Below the pieces are notes generated by a model. The model did no database searches, was not told the origin of the DNA, and was given only the letters and a program-made list of their open reading frames with translations. A DNA stretch of 64,000 nucleotides from DVEG01 sp964405435 (GTDB taxonomy: Bacteria > Cyanobacteriota > Cyanobacteriia > Cyanobacteriales > Oscillatoriaceae), in NCBI GenBank assembly GCA_964405435.1, contig CAYOOD010000002.1, forward strand, positions 62,001-126,000, read 5' to 3'. Made by a program: the position numbers and the translations under genes. Within the stretch, counting starts at the first letter, position 1; every line of letters starts with the position of its first letter. This document shows positions 1 to 8,562 of the stretch, in pieces.

Positions 1-49
1 TTTTCTTGAATATTTATGTTTTAAGTAATTTGTGGATGACCTGTGCAAA

Positions 50-64
50 GGAGGCAGAGCCTCC
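50..64. repeat. Short palindromic repeat GGAGGC-type
   Basis: The 15-nt near-palindrome GGAGGCAGAGCCTCC lies beyond the 3' end of the first minus-strand gene. The same word occurs in inverted form at 22065-22079, and the surrounding bases (a CCTGG...CCTGGGAACG context) also resemble the flank of that second copy. It is a dispersed intergenic repeat and may form a hairpin at the 3' end of the transcript. Confidence 0.5.
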
Positions 65-139
65 CAGCAGGCGCTCCCTGGCTCTGCCTGGGAACGAGTG
101 CGGAGCTAGCAGAGGCAAACTGCTAATTATTAATTGTGC

Positions 140-1852
140 CTATCCAGTGCTTGCTGGCTTCCAGCGTTGTTTTTTGAAACCTGACAGTAGCGTTTGATTT
201 TCTCTTTCGAGGTTTTCCTCTTCCTGCCGCTCAATCTGTGGCAATTTGAGAAGCACCCCAGCAAAAAACCAGTAATAAACAGCGACCGGATCGGTATCCA
301 GCGGATACCAGTAAGTGTTGTAACTGATAAACAAAATAAATACCCAAAAACAGGCGGCAAAGCTGCGTAAATGCGGTTCGCGCAATTTCCGGTAAGCCTT
401 GAAAGTAATAACGGTTAGGGCTGTCACGAAAATCAAAAATCCGATCAGTCCGACCGGCCCGATTTCGTAAAGGACTTTTGGAAACCACGTTTCGATAAGC
501 TGCGTTTCGCCAAACATGCGGGCGGAGTTGGTGGCTCGTCCGACGCCTTTTCCTAGCAAACCCGCCTGCCCTCCTGTGGTAAACTTCACTTGACTGAGAA
601 TAAACTCTGCAGGCGGCGAAGCATTCCAGCGAGAGATAAAGCTTTCTACTCGCTTTTGAATGACATCGGGAAACCTTGCCATAGCGATCGCGATGAGAAT
701 GCCGATTCCCCCTCCGATGGGCAGGAATCTTTTCCAGTTAGCCACCTGCCCGGTGAGTACCAGCAGGATGACAATACAGGCGGGAACGACGACTAAAGCG
801 ATTCTTTGACCGCAGATCACGGCATTCACGATCGCAGATGCCAGCGCGGCAAAACTCGCAATCTGCCAGAGCAGTGAAGGATCGCTGAATGCTGAGGCAA
901 AGGTTAAAAAGGTGTTTGACATCAAGAACCAAGCCCAGTGCCAGGGTGAAACAAATGTACCCGGCAAGCGAATCATATTAACTTGCGGACTGAAAACCAG
1001 AGAGCCGCCGACAAGACATCTAGCGTTTAGGGTTGCTTTGAATAATTCTGGCCCTGATAAATCGCGAGTCCCGGCACAGCGCCCGGTTAGCAACAAGAGG
1101 TACTGTAGCAAACCCAATCCACAGCATATTAGGGCTAGAACAACGTGCAGGCGCGTCAAAAAGAGGAATTCTTTTTTATTGCGAATCAGGTAATAAGCGC
1201 AAGTAATTAAGGGAATGTATCCCATGAAAACTTTCAAGCCCAACAGTCCTAGGGCGAGAGGCAGTTTATCTCTGCAAATCATTCCTTTGCCGCCATCGGG
1301 CAGGCTGGAGCAGGCGGGAGCGAACTGCTGAACGCCGTTGACAAAGACTAGCGTCAGGATGCAAACCCCTAGTAAAATGTAAAGCGGTTGTTTGAGTTCT
1401 TTGGAAATTATTAGGGGCAGCCGTCGCTGTTTCAATTCCTGCACCAGTGCGATGAGCGCTGGAAAGTAGAAAGCGTCTTTAGCGAGCTGAAACAGTGCAT
1501 TTCCTTTGCCGATCGCGTAGGTGACGGTGCCGGATAGGGGCATGTAGATGAGAAAAAACCACAGCGCTTGTCGCGGATATTTGTAGGAGAGAACCACCGC
1601 AAGCAAACCGCCGCCACCGGCAATGGCAAGTTGCGGTTTTTTGAGTAAAAAGAGCAAAATCGCGATCGCTAAAGACGCGGCGATCGCGGGCGTTAATACC
1701 TTCATCGCTTCTTTGCGATCGCGCGCCGCCTGTCTTTTTAGCGCTTGTTTCTCCTTTTTGCTGGCGGGTTGGCTGACGGGTGGGGACTCTACAGTTGCTT
1801 GCTTTCTGGATTTCTTCGATCTGCGCTTTGGTTTCGTCTTGGGTTTGCGCAT
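140..1852 (-). CDS. O-antigen polymerase/ligase-like membrane protein, HpsL-like
   Basis: A 570-residue integral membrane protein. Residues 1-50 are very basic (Lys/Arg-rich, cytoplasmic). About 10-12 hydrophobic segments follow, with a larger loop near residues 340-440, as in Wzy/WaaL O-antigen polymerase-ligase proteins. The basic N-terminus and overall shape resemble cyanobacterial HpsL, a hormogonium polysaccharide biosynthesis protein. That assignment is from memory of the family and is tentative. Likely role: polymerising or ligating a lipid-linked glycan at the inner membrane, which fits the glycan genes elsewhere in the window. It is transcribed alone, with about 350 bp to glmM upstream. 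The ATG at 1852 begins the basic tail; no better internal start is obvious. Confidence 0.7.
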   Translation of the reverse strand: MRKPKTKPKRRSKKSRKQATVESPPVSQPASKKEKQALKRQAARDRKEAMKVLTPAIAASLAIAILLFLLKKPQLAIAGGGGLLAVVLSYKYPRQALWFFLIYMPLSGTVTYAIGKGNALFQLAKDAFYFPALIALVQELKQRRLPLIISKELKQPLYILLGVCILTLVFVNGVQQFAPACSSLPDGGKGMICRDKLPLALGLLGLKVFMGYIPLITCAYYLIRNKKEFLFLTRLHVVLALICCGLGLLQYLLLLTGRCAGTRDLSGPELFKATLNARCLVGGSLVFSPQVNMIRLPGTFVSPWHWAWFLMSNTFLTFASAFSDPSLLWQIASFAALASAIVNAVICGQRIALVVVPACIVILLVLTGQVANWKRFLPIGGGIGILIAIAMARFPDVIQKRVESFISRWNASPPAEFILSQVKFTTGGQAGLLGKGVGRATNSARMFGETQLIETWFPKVLYEIGPVGLIGFLIFVTALTVITFKAYRKLREPHLRSFAACFWVFILFISYNTYWYPLDTDPVAVYYWFFAGVLLKLPQIERQEEENLERENQTLLSGFKKQRWKPASTG

Positions 1853-2206
1853 GGCGGGATATTTGAGCTTTCAGCGATCGGCCCTCACCTGTAAAATATT
1901 TCTGTCCCTGATATGGATTCAGTCACGATCGAGGGCTTCAATCCTCATGTTATAGCATGTCCGGGAGGCTCTCATGTTTGCGCCGCCATCAAGACGCGGT
2001 GCCGTACAGGCATTGGGAAAAACAACGGTGGCAGCGTCGCACCACCGAGCATATAAGTGAGAAACCCGGTTTCTTCAAGAAACCGGGTTTCTGGCTAGAG
2101 TGTTTTTTTCTGCGTTTCCTCACTTGAAAATAGTGAGACTTGAAAGCCCTGAAGTGAGAAACTAAATTTTTCTCTCGACTCCGCCCCTACAGCCCCACAC
2201 TCTCAA
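1853..2206. other. Intergenic region with REP palindrome
   Basis: No coding potential is apparent between the polymerase-like gene and glmM. The stretch carries a 33-nt palindrome (2060-2092, listed separately) and a smaller imperfect inverted repeat around 2118-2138 (CTCACTTGAAAATAGTGAG). Either could end the glmM transcript, which runs leftwards into this region. Confidence 0.5.
2060..2092. repeat. REP-type 33-nt palindrome, copy 1
   Basis: A perfect inverted repeat with 16-nt arms (5' arm AGAAACCCGGTTTCTT) around a single central C. It belongs to the same family as the palindromes at 48501-48533 and 51513-51545 (arms AGAAACCCGGCTTCTT) and the degenerate copy at 53013-53045. Copies are intergenic. 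One lies next to a REP-associated tyrosine transposase gene at 50.7-51.4 kb, which is the likely mobilising enzyme. Confidence 0.85.
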
Positions 2207-3712
2207 TTAGGCTGCCAGATGTTGCTGAACGGTGCGCACCAGATAGTCTGTCCAGTGGGAAGCCACTGCAGCACTCTCCGCTTCAACCATGACGCGGATG
2301 AGCGGTTCCGTACCGGAGGCGCGGACTAAAACTCTTCCGGAGTCTCCCATATCGGTTTTGGCTCGGGCGATCGCCGTTTGTACGGGTTCGCAAGTTTGCC
2401 AGCCCATGCGGCGATCGCGATCTTCGACGCGCACGTTCCGCAGCAGTTGGGGATACGTCTTGAAGCTGCTATCCACCAATTCTGCCAGCCCCGTACCGCC
2501 CACCTTGACCAGCGCCGCCAAATGCAAAGCCGTCATCAGCCCGTCTCCAGTCACGCCGTAGTGACGGCACAAAATGTGACCGGATTGTTCGCCGCCCAGC
2601 ATCGAGCCAGAGCGTACCATTTCCGCCTGAACGTACTGATCCCCCACCGGCGTGCGCACCATTTGCCCGCCCTGTTGGTTCCAAGCCCGTTCAAAGCCCA
2701 AATTAGCCATCACCGTCGCCACGATCAAGTCTCCGGGCAATTGTTGCGACTGGCGCAGGGTTCGCCCCCACAGGTAGAGAATGTAATCGCCATCTACCGG
2801 TCGGCCTTGGCCATCCACGGCTAAAACCCGGTCGGCATCGCCGTCGAAGGCAAATCCCATATCAGCACCGTGCAGCTTCACGGCTTCTTGCAGGGGTTCG
2901 AGGTGGGTAGAGCCGCAACCGACATTGATGCGATCGCCATCGGGGCGATCGTGCAAGCAAATCACCTCGGCTCCCATCGCTCTAAAAACTGCCGGCGCTA
3001 GATTGGCAGCGGCTCCCCAAGCCAAATCTAAAACAATTCGCATCCCCTCTAGGTTCACCTCTGGCTGCAGGGGCTGCTGCAGGGAGGCGGCGTATTCGCT
3101 CACCAACTCGGGGCGGTGATAGTGCTGTCCCCATTGGCTGGATGCAGCGATTAATTCTGAATGCTGACTGGCACCGATCGCCCTCGATCGCAAACCGGCT
3201 TCAATTTCCGCTTGCAAAACAGAAGGCAACTTGGCACCATTCGCGCCAAAAAATTTAATCCCGTTATCCTCTGGCGGATTGTGCGACGCCGAGATCATCA
3301 CGCCTCCGACTGCTTGTGAAGCGCTCGTCAGATAGGCGACGCAGGGAGTCGGGCACAAACCCAAATTCCACACTTCCAGCCCCGCCGCCGTCAACCCAGC
3401 AGACAAAGCCATTGCCAGCATGTCGCTGGAGTTTCTGGAGTCCTGCCCCAGGACAATCGGCCCAGAATTGGCCGATCGCGCTTTCAAAACTTGGCCAGCC
3501 CAGAAACCTACTTGCAAAGCTAAAGGGGCACTCAGAAGATCTCCGACTCGTCCGCGAATCCCGTCTGTCCCAAACAGTGGCGTTTTTGGCAGGTCGAGAG
3601 CATTCCAAGCACTGATATCCGTCTGATTTCCAGGGTGTGCACAACCCTGTGTTGAAGACAGCGGAGAATTCAGCGATCCAAAGCCCTGAGTCCGGGCGGG
3701 TGTTGTCACCAT
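2207..3712 (-). CDS. glmM: Phosphoglucosamine mutase
   Basis: Converts glucosamine-6-phosphate to glucosamine-1-phosphate for UDP-GlcNAc, hence peptidoglycan and surface glycans. Visible hallmarks in order: the GTDGIRG entry motif near the N-terminus; the phosphoserine loop ISASHNPPEDNGIKFFG; the metal-binding DGDADR loop in mid-protein; and the phosphate-binding RASGTEPLIRVM motif near the C-terminus. The frame is open to 3787, but ATG at 3712 is preferred because it gives about 500 residues, close to the usual cyanobacterial length, and the extra upstream residues look non-conserved. TGGAG lies upstream of this ATG. It is monocistronic in appearance, between a polymerase-like gene and a glycosyltransferase operon. 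Confidence 0.95.
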   Translation of the reverse strand: MVTTPARTQGFGSLNSPLSSTQGCAHPGNQTDISAWNALDLPKTPLFGTDGIRGRVGDLLSAPLALQVGFWAGQVLKARSANSGPIVLGQDSRNSSDMLAMALSAGLTAAGLEVWNLGLCPTPCVAYLTSASQAVGGVMISASHNPPEDNGIKFFGANGAKLPSVLQAEIEAGLRSRAIGASQHSELIAASSQWGQHYHRPELVSEYAASLQQPLQPEVNLEGMRIVLDLAWGAAANLAPAVFRAMGAEVICLHDRPDGDRINVGCGSTHLEPLQEAVKLHGADMGFAFDGDADRVLAVDGQGRPVDGDYILYLWGRTLRQSQQLPGDLIVATVMANLGFERAWNQQGGQMVRTPVGDQYVQAEMVRSGSMLGGEQSGHILCRHYGVTGDGLMTALHLAALVKVGGTGLAELVDSSFKTYPQLLRNVRVEDRDRRMGWQTCEPVQTAIARAKTDMGDSGRVLVRASGTEPLIRVMVEAESAAVASHWTDYLVRTVQQHLAA

Positions 3713-4021
3713 AAATTCATTCACTCCACACATCACACGCTTACAGTGGAGAATAGCATCTCCACGAGTTTTTCCGCTTACCCTCACCCTGCTTGAAATT
3801 CCGGATCGAGTCGCCGGAAAAGGGAGAGGGGGAGGCGATCGCCGTTCTCCGCAATTTTTTTATCAGTACCCCGATCGATCGCGCAGCGCGAAAATATTCT
3901 CTTTGACTTGGTTTTCTCCGCGAGATTGCCGATGCCTGTTCTTTGTTTTTTCTCCCCTTTTCCCTCCCCCCTCCACGCTAGGAGAGATTGCCTGGGGAAA
4001 AAAGAGTGGCGCAAAAGACTT
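3713..4021. other. glmM upstream region with hairpin
   Basis: About 310 bp without a convincing gene between glmM and the GT4 gene. A perfect 7-bp inverted repeat (GTGGAGA / TCTCCAC, 3746-3765) sits about 34 nt upstream of the glmM start, where it would be in the leader or promoter. The rest (3780-3990) contains pyrimidine/purine-rich stretches and HIP1-like GCGATCGC sites. The regulatory meaning is unknown. Confidence 0.4.
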
Positions 4022-5116
4022 TTAAAGATATCCTTGCAGGATTTCAGCCGCCATCTGGCCAGTTTTTGCCCAACTAAATTGACTGGCTCTGGCTAAACCC
4101 AGTTCCCGCAGGCGCGATCGCAGGCTCGTCTGGATGGCCACTGCCTGCATGGCATCCGCAATTTCTCGGACGTTGTACGGATCGATTAACACGGCGGCAT
4201 CCCCCGCCACTTCCGGCAAAGACGAGCGGTTGGAGGCGATCGCCGCCGTGCCGCACGCCATCGCTTCCAGTACCGGCAAGCCATATCCCTCCCACAGACT
4301 CGGCAAAACCAGCGCGATCGCCTGATTGATCAGCACTGGCAGCTTCTCATAAGGAACGTAGCCGAGAAATTTTACCCGATTTGCCAAACCCAACTCTTCT
4401 ATGTGCGCCACGAGAGCGGGAGTGTATTGGCGATCTGGCGGACCGGCAATCCACAATTCGCAATCCAACCGCTCCGGCATTGCCGCGAATGCTTCCACTA
4501 GCCTGTGCAAATTTTTATAGGGATCGTGTCGCCCGATGTACAGAAAATAATTCTGCGTCGGCAAATCTAAAAACCTGAAATTTTCCGCATCGTAAGCCAG
4601 CGGCACCACGGTTATTTTATCAGCCGGAATGTTGAAAAAGTTCGCCACATCCCTGGCTGTTGCCGTCGAATCGCACATGATATGCTCTGCTTGTGCTAAA
4701 ACCAGAGGAATCCAGTAGCGAAAGTAAGCCGCCAGCCGCGAAAACCGTTTGGAAAAGCGCAGCGGAATCAAATCGTGGACAGTCACCACATGCCGGCACC
4801 CAGAAAATACGGGCGCTTCTGGAAGCGGCGAAAACAGCAAGCTCGATTTGAGATTCTTGTAAATTTTGGGCAGTTTAAACTGCGTCCACAGCAACCGCCG
4901 CAAGTGTCCTTTACTGCCCTGTTCGGGCGTCATGTCGTCCGGAACGCGATAGCAATTGTAGGAGCCTCTTTCCTGAGAAATCAGCAGCGTAGGTTCTAGC
5001 TGCTGAAGCGTCGGTAAGATATTATTGGCATAAGTCGCTATCCCGGTCGGTTCGTTAATCAGAAACGACAGATTGATCAGCAGTGAATTCCCCACACCCA
5101 AATCACCCGCTTGCAA
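4022..5116 (-). CDS. Glycosyltransferase family 4 (GT-B)
   Basis: A 364-residue GT-B glycosyltransferase of the group-1 type. The N-terminal half has the glycine/threonine sugar-acceptor region (INEPTGIATYANNILP). The C-terminal donor-binding half carries YIGRHDPYKNLHRLVEAF and the signature PSLWEGYGLPVLEAMACG, containing the EX7E motif. It is the last gene of the minus-strand rml operon and overlaps the upstream GT2 gene by up to 40 bp. The start is uncertain: TTG at 5116 has an AGAGGAG-like site upstream, while GTG at 5095 would shorten the overlap. It probably adds a sugar to a rhamnose-containing glycan; donor and acceptor cannot be told from sequence. Confidence 0.85.
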   Translation of the reverse strand: MQAGDLGVGNSLLINLSFLINEPTGIATYANNILPTLQQLEPTLLISQERGSYNCYRVPDDMTPEQGSKGHLRRLLWTQFKLPKIYKNLKSSLLFSPLPEAPVFSGCRHVVTVHDLIPLRFSKRFSRLAAYFRYWIPLVLAQAEHIMCDSTATARDVANFFNIPADKITVVPLAYDAENFRFLDLPTQNYFLYIGRHDPYKNLHRLVEAFAAMPERLDCELWIAGPPDRQYTPALVAHIEELGLANRVKFLGYVPYEKLPVLINQAIALVLPSLWEGYGLPVLEAMACGTAAIASNRSSLPEVAGDAAVLIDPYNVREIADAMQAVAIQTSLRSRLRELGLARASQFSWAKTGQMAAEILQGYL

Positions 5117-5943
5117 TAGAGTCCCACTCCTCTGAGTTTGTTACTTGCCATTTTAGGCTGGAATGGCAGTGCAGCCAGCGCCGATAGCGTCATCTTCGCT
5201 AGCCTCGACCATAATACGACGGAACTTGCATGTTTTTCTAGAGCGAGGAGGTAACTGTAAGTCGCGTGTTGCTGTTTTAAATCCGGATAGCGGCTGGTAA
5301 TTGAGGAGGGGTGGTGAATTACCCGAATTTGGCTAGTCGTGCCCGTGAGGTGCCCCTGGCTGGCGTACCGCCGGCAGAAATCAAAGTCCTCGTAATACAG
5401 GAAGAAATCTGGATCGAAGTGAGGACACTTGGCAAAGTGTTTCAGATTGATCAGCAGGCTGCAACCCGTTATCCAGTCCACTAACTGGTAAGGCAATGGC
5501 CCTTCAGTTTGCAGGTCTTCTACGGGCAGAATTGTACCATCTTGCGGGATAAATTTGCCTCCCCCAAACCACACTTGCCCGTTGGGTTCGCGAATGGCAG
5601 TGCCGAGAAGGGAAAGTTCTGGGTGGCGGTGGAAGAATAGCAATGCTTGTTCGATCGCATCTTCCTCAAGGCAAGCATCGGGATTGATTATCCAAACGAG
5701 CGATCGCCTGTTTCGCTCGTACACCCATTGCAAGCCGATATTGCAAGCCCTGCCAAATCCTAAATTTCCTCCAGCATTGACAATAATTGTAGAATTATCT
5801 TTCAGATTTTCAAGACAAGCGTCATCCGGGGAATTATTAATAATAATAATTTGCCAATTTTTTTTCCGCGTGCTTCTGATGGAATCAATTAACTTTTCTA
5901 TGAAGCTGCTCGAATAGTAATTGACAGTAATAAAGTAAATCAC
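5077..5943 (-). CDS. Glycosyltransferase family 2, rhamnosyltransferase-like
   Basis: A 288-residue GT-A enzyme. It starts with a beta strand typical of GT2 (MIYFITVNYYSSSF), followed by the NNSPDD loop, NLGFGRACNIGL and the metal/nucleotide-binding WIINPDAC segment (DxD-like). WITGCSLLI and the FLYYEDFDFCRR motif are typical of WbbL/RfbF-type rhamnosyltransferases. The start is GTG at 5943, overlapping the rmlA stop by 4 bp (GTGA), which implies translational coupling. Direct linkage to rmlA, rmlD and rmlC supports dTDP-L-rhamnose as donor (inference). Confidence 0.85.
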   Translation of the reverse strand: MIYFITVNYYSSSFIEKLIDSIRSTRKKNWQIIIINNSPDDACLENLKDNSTIIVNAGGNLGFGRACNIGLQWVYERNRRSLVWIINPDACLEEDAIEQALLFFHRHPELSLLGTAIREPNGQVWFGGGKFIPQDGTILPVEDLQTEGPLPYQLVDWITGCSLLINLKHFAKCPHFDPDFFLYYEDFDFCRRYASQGHLTGTTSQIRVIHHPSSITSRYPDLKQQHATYSYLLALEKHASSVVLWSRLAKMTLSALAALPFQPKMASNKLRGVGLYCKRVIWVWGIHC

Positions 5944-7013
5944 GCCAGTTCGATATGACAGTCATCGCCAATCATAAACCGAACCGCTTTCGGGCGCTGG
6001 CTGGCCAGACCCAGATGAGCCCGTTGCCCGATCACGCTATCGACGATTCGCTGGTGAATGCCTGCAATTTTAGCATTCTGTAAAATAACGCTGTGTTCCA
6101 AATCGGCTTCGATGAGGGTGACGCCATCGGCAATGCTGGTGTAAGGACCGATAAAGCAATTTTCTATGTGACAGTTGCTGCCGATAATCACGGGACCTCG
6201 AATTGCAGAGTTGATGACTTTCGTGCCAGCGCCAATTTGCACGCGCCCGATCGCTTGACTCTGACTGTCTAGTTCGCCCTGTATCGCCGGCGTCACTTGA
6301 GTATCGAGAATAATCCGATTCGCCTCGAGCAAGTCGTCTTTTTTCCCGGTATCGAGCCACCAACCTTCTATAATGCGAGATTCTACGGGTTTTTGCAGGT
6401 CGATGAGTCGCTGAATCGCATCGGTGATCTCCAGTTCGCCACGAGCAGAGGGCTGGATTTGGGCGATCGCCTCGTGAATGGCGCTGGAAAAATAGTAAAT
6501 CCCCACCAGTGCCAGATTTGAGGGAGGCTCTTTGGGTTTTTCCACCAACTGCAACACGCGCCCGAAAGCGTCCACTTTCGCCACGCCAAAGGCAGACGGA
6601 TTGGACACCGGGCGCAGCAAAATTAGGGCGTCGAGATGTTGCTGTTTGAAATTCTCTAAGAAGGGAGTCAACTGATTCTGAATCAAGTTGTCTCCCAGAT
6701 ACATGATGAAAGGGGAATCCCCCAAAAAATCTCCAGCCACTTTGACAGCGTGTGCCAGCCCCGCCGGTTCCTGCTGCAAGATGTAGGTGATATTCGCGCC
6801 GAAGCGATCGCCCGCACCCGTTTTCGCCTTCACCTCTTCCCCAGTTTCAGGGCTGATGATAATGCCGATATCCGTAATGCCGGCGGCGACAATCCCTTCA
6901 ATCCCATACCACAAAATCGGCTTATTAGCAACTGGCACGAGCTGTTTCGCGCCCGTATAGGTGAGCGGGCGCAGTCTCGTTCCTTTACCGCCGGAAAGAA
7001 TCAGTGCTTTCAT
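5940..7013 (-). CDS. rmlA: Glucose-1-phosphate thymidylyltransferase, long form
   Basis: First step to dTDP-L-rhamnose: glucose-1-phosphate + dTTP to dTDP-glucose. The N-terminal nucleotidyltransferase domain shows GGKGTRLRPLTYTGAKQLVPVANKP (split here as the GGKGTRLRPLT loop and the K-P sugar loop) and FIMYLGDN. Residues from about 240 onward form a left-handed beta-helix tail with hexapeptide-like repeats (GAGTKVINSAIRGPVIIG), which marks the 357-residue long form rather than the short 290-residue RmlA. It lies 24 bp downstream of rmlD and overlaps the next GT2 gene by 4 bp. Confidence 0.92.
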   Translation of the reverse strand: MKALILSGGKGTRLRPLTYTGAKQLVPVANKPILWYGIEGIVAAGITDIGIIISPETGEEVKAKTGAGDRFGANITYILQQEPAGLAHAVKVAGDFLGDSPFIMYLGDNLIQNQLTPFLENFKQQHLDALILLRPVSNPSAFGVAKVDAFGRVLQLVEKPKEPPSNLALVGIYYFSSAIHEAIAQIQPSARGELEITDAIQRLIDLQKPVESRIIEGWWLDTGKKDDLLEANRIILDTQVTPAIQGELDSQSQAIGRVQIGAGTKVINSAIRGPVIIGSNCHIENCFIGPYTSIADGVTLIEADLEHSVILQNAKIAGIHQRIVDSVIGQRAHLGLASQRPKAVRFMIGDDCHIELA

Positions 7014-7037
7014 ATTCTGAGGTATGGGGACTCTTGA

Positions 7038-7928
7038 CTAGGGATTACTTCTCGTGGCTGAAAGCTCTTGAAGCATTTTTCTGAGGGCTTGCCGCCAGTG
7101 AGGCGGGTAAGTTCCCAGAGCTGCGGTTATTTTCGCACAGGATAGCACGGAATAGGCGGGACGGCGCGCCGGAGTGGGGTATTGAGCGGTTGCGATCGGC
7201 ACCACCCGCTCGACTTTTAAAGGAAAGCCCAGCAGTCGGGCTTCTTCAAAGATAGCGACGGCAAAGTCGTACCAGCTCGCGACGCCGCTGTTGGTGTAAT
7301 GGTAGGTGCCGGCGAGATCGGGACTCATCCGAGCCACGAGCTGGGCGATCGCCCCTGCCAAATCCCCCGTCCACGTCGGACTGCCTACTTGGTCAGTCAC
7401 CACCCGGATTTCCTCCCGTTCGGCTCCCAACCTCAGCATAGTTTTTACAAAATTACTTTTGCCGCCAACGCCGTACACCCAAGCCGTTCTGAGAATGATG
7501 AAATGTCCGCCTGCTTTGCGAATTGCTTCCTCGCCGGCCAGTTTCGACTGGCCATAAACGCCTAGGGGATTGGTTGGGTCGGTTTCCAGATAGGGACGGC
7601 TGTTTTCGCCGTCAAAGACGTAATCGGTGGAAACGTGAATCAGGGGGATTCCCAATTGCTGGGCTTCTTTTGCCAGGACGCCAGCACCCGTGGCGTTGAC
7701 GGCGATCGCGAGATCGGGTTCGCTCTCCGCCTTGTCCACAGCGGTATAAGCGCCGGCACTGACAATGAAGTCCGGTTTGACTTCCTGCACTGCCTGACTG
7801 ATAGACGTCGGCTCGGACAAATCCAGGCGATCGCGACTGGCGGCAATAACATCCCCCACGGGGGCGAGGGTTCGCTCCAGTTCAAAGCCGAGTTGGCCAT
7901 TGCTGCCGGTAATTAAAATCCGCCTCAT
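7038..7928 (-). CDS. rfbD: dTDP-4-dehydrorhamnose reductase
   Basis: Last step of dTDP-L-rhamnose synthesis, an NAD(P)H-dependent reduction. A 296-residue short-chain dehydrogenase-like protein with the N-terminal Rossmann motif ILITGSNGQLG, VSAGAYTAVDKAESEP, the STDYVFDG segment and the catalytic YGQSKLAGE (YxxxK). Its start overlaps the end of rfbC by 4 bp, and rmlA follows after 24 bp, so the three genes are one operon. rmlB (dTDP-glucose 4,6-dehydratase) is absent from the window and must be encoded elsewhere. Confidence 0.95.
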   Translation of the reverse strand: MRRILITGSNGQLGFELERTLAPVGDVIAASRDRLDLSEPTSISQAVQEVKPDFIVSAGAYTAVDKAESEPDLAIAVNATGAGVLAKEAQQLGIPLIHVSTDYVFDGENSRPYLETDPTNPLGVYGQSKLAGEEAIRKAGGHFIILRTAWVYGVGGKSNFVKTMLRLGAEREEIRVVTDQVGSPTWTGDLAGAIAQLVARMSPDLAGTYHYTNSGVASWYDFAVAIFEEARLLGFPLKVERVVPIATAQYPTPARRPAYSVLSCAKITAALGTYPPHWRQALRKMLQELSATRSNP

Positions 7929-8473
7929 GCAAAAACGTCTGCTGATTTAAAGAGCTGACCCGCTTGGTCTTTGGCCGACAGGATCGGCGTTTCGCCGTCT
8001 AGCGGCCACGCGATCGCCAGATCGGGGTCGTTCCACAGGATACACCGATCGTACTGCGGAGCATAGTAGTCAGTCGTTTTGTAGAGCACCTCAGCCACTG
8101 GGGAAAGCACCAAAAAGCCGTGAGCGAAACCGGGCGGTATCCACAACTGCAGGTAATTTTCCGCACTGAGCCGGTAGCCCACCCACTGCCCGAAAGTCGG
8201 ACTCGATTTTCTCAAATCCACAGCCACGTCGAATATCTCCCCGACTGCCACTCGGATTAATTTTCCTTGCGGCTGTTGAATCTGGTAGTGCAAGCCTCGC
8301 AAGACATTGCGAGCCGAGCTGGAATGATTGTCTTGAACGAACTCAGCGACTGTTTCGGTCTTGTCGGCAAAAACCCGCTGGTTGAAACTTTCATAAAAAA
8401 AGCCTCGGGCGTCTGCAAACACCTTTGGCTCGAGGAGCAAGACATCAGGAATCTCAGTAGGCAGTATTTTCAT
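7925..8473 (-). CDS. rfbC: dTDP-4-dehydrorhamnose 3,5-epimerase
   Basis: Epimerises dTDP-4-keto-6-deoxyglucose at C3 and C5. A 182-residue cupin-fold protein of normal length with the substrate-binding FYESFNQ, QDNHSSSARNVLRGLHYQ (with the catalytic His), VDLRKSSPTFGQW and the PPGFAHGFLVLS segment. It is the promoter-proximal rml gene, 89 bp downstream of the HlyD-type adaptor gene on the same strand, so it could be read from the transporter promoter or from its own. Confidence 0.95.
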   Translation of the reverse strand: MKILPTEIPDVLLLEPKVFADARGFFYESFNQRVFADKTETVAEFVQDNHSSSARNVLRGLHYQIQQPQGKLIRVAVGEIFDVAVDLRKSSPTFGQWVGYRLSAENYLQLWIPPGFAHGFLVLSPVAEVLYKTTDYYAPQYDRCILWNDPDLAIAWPLDGETPILSAKDQAGQLFKSADVFA

Positions 8474-8562
8474 CGCGGTAGCGCCGGAACGTTCTAATTG
8501 TTAATTGCTAATTTACCACTGAACCTTCGCGCTTGGCGCTTTTTTGTCCGGATTTTCCTGCC

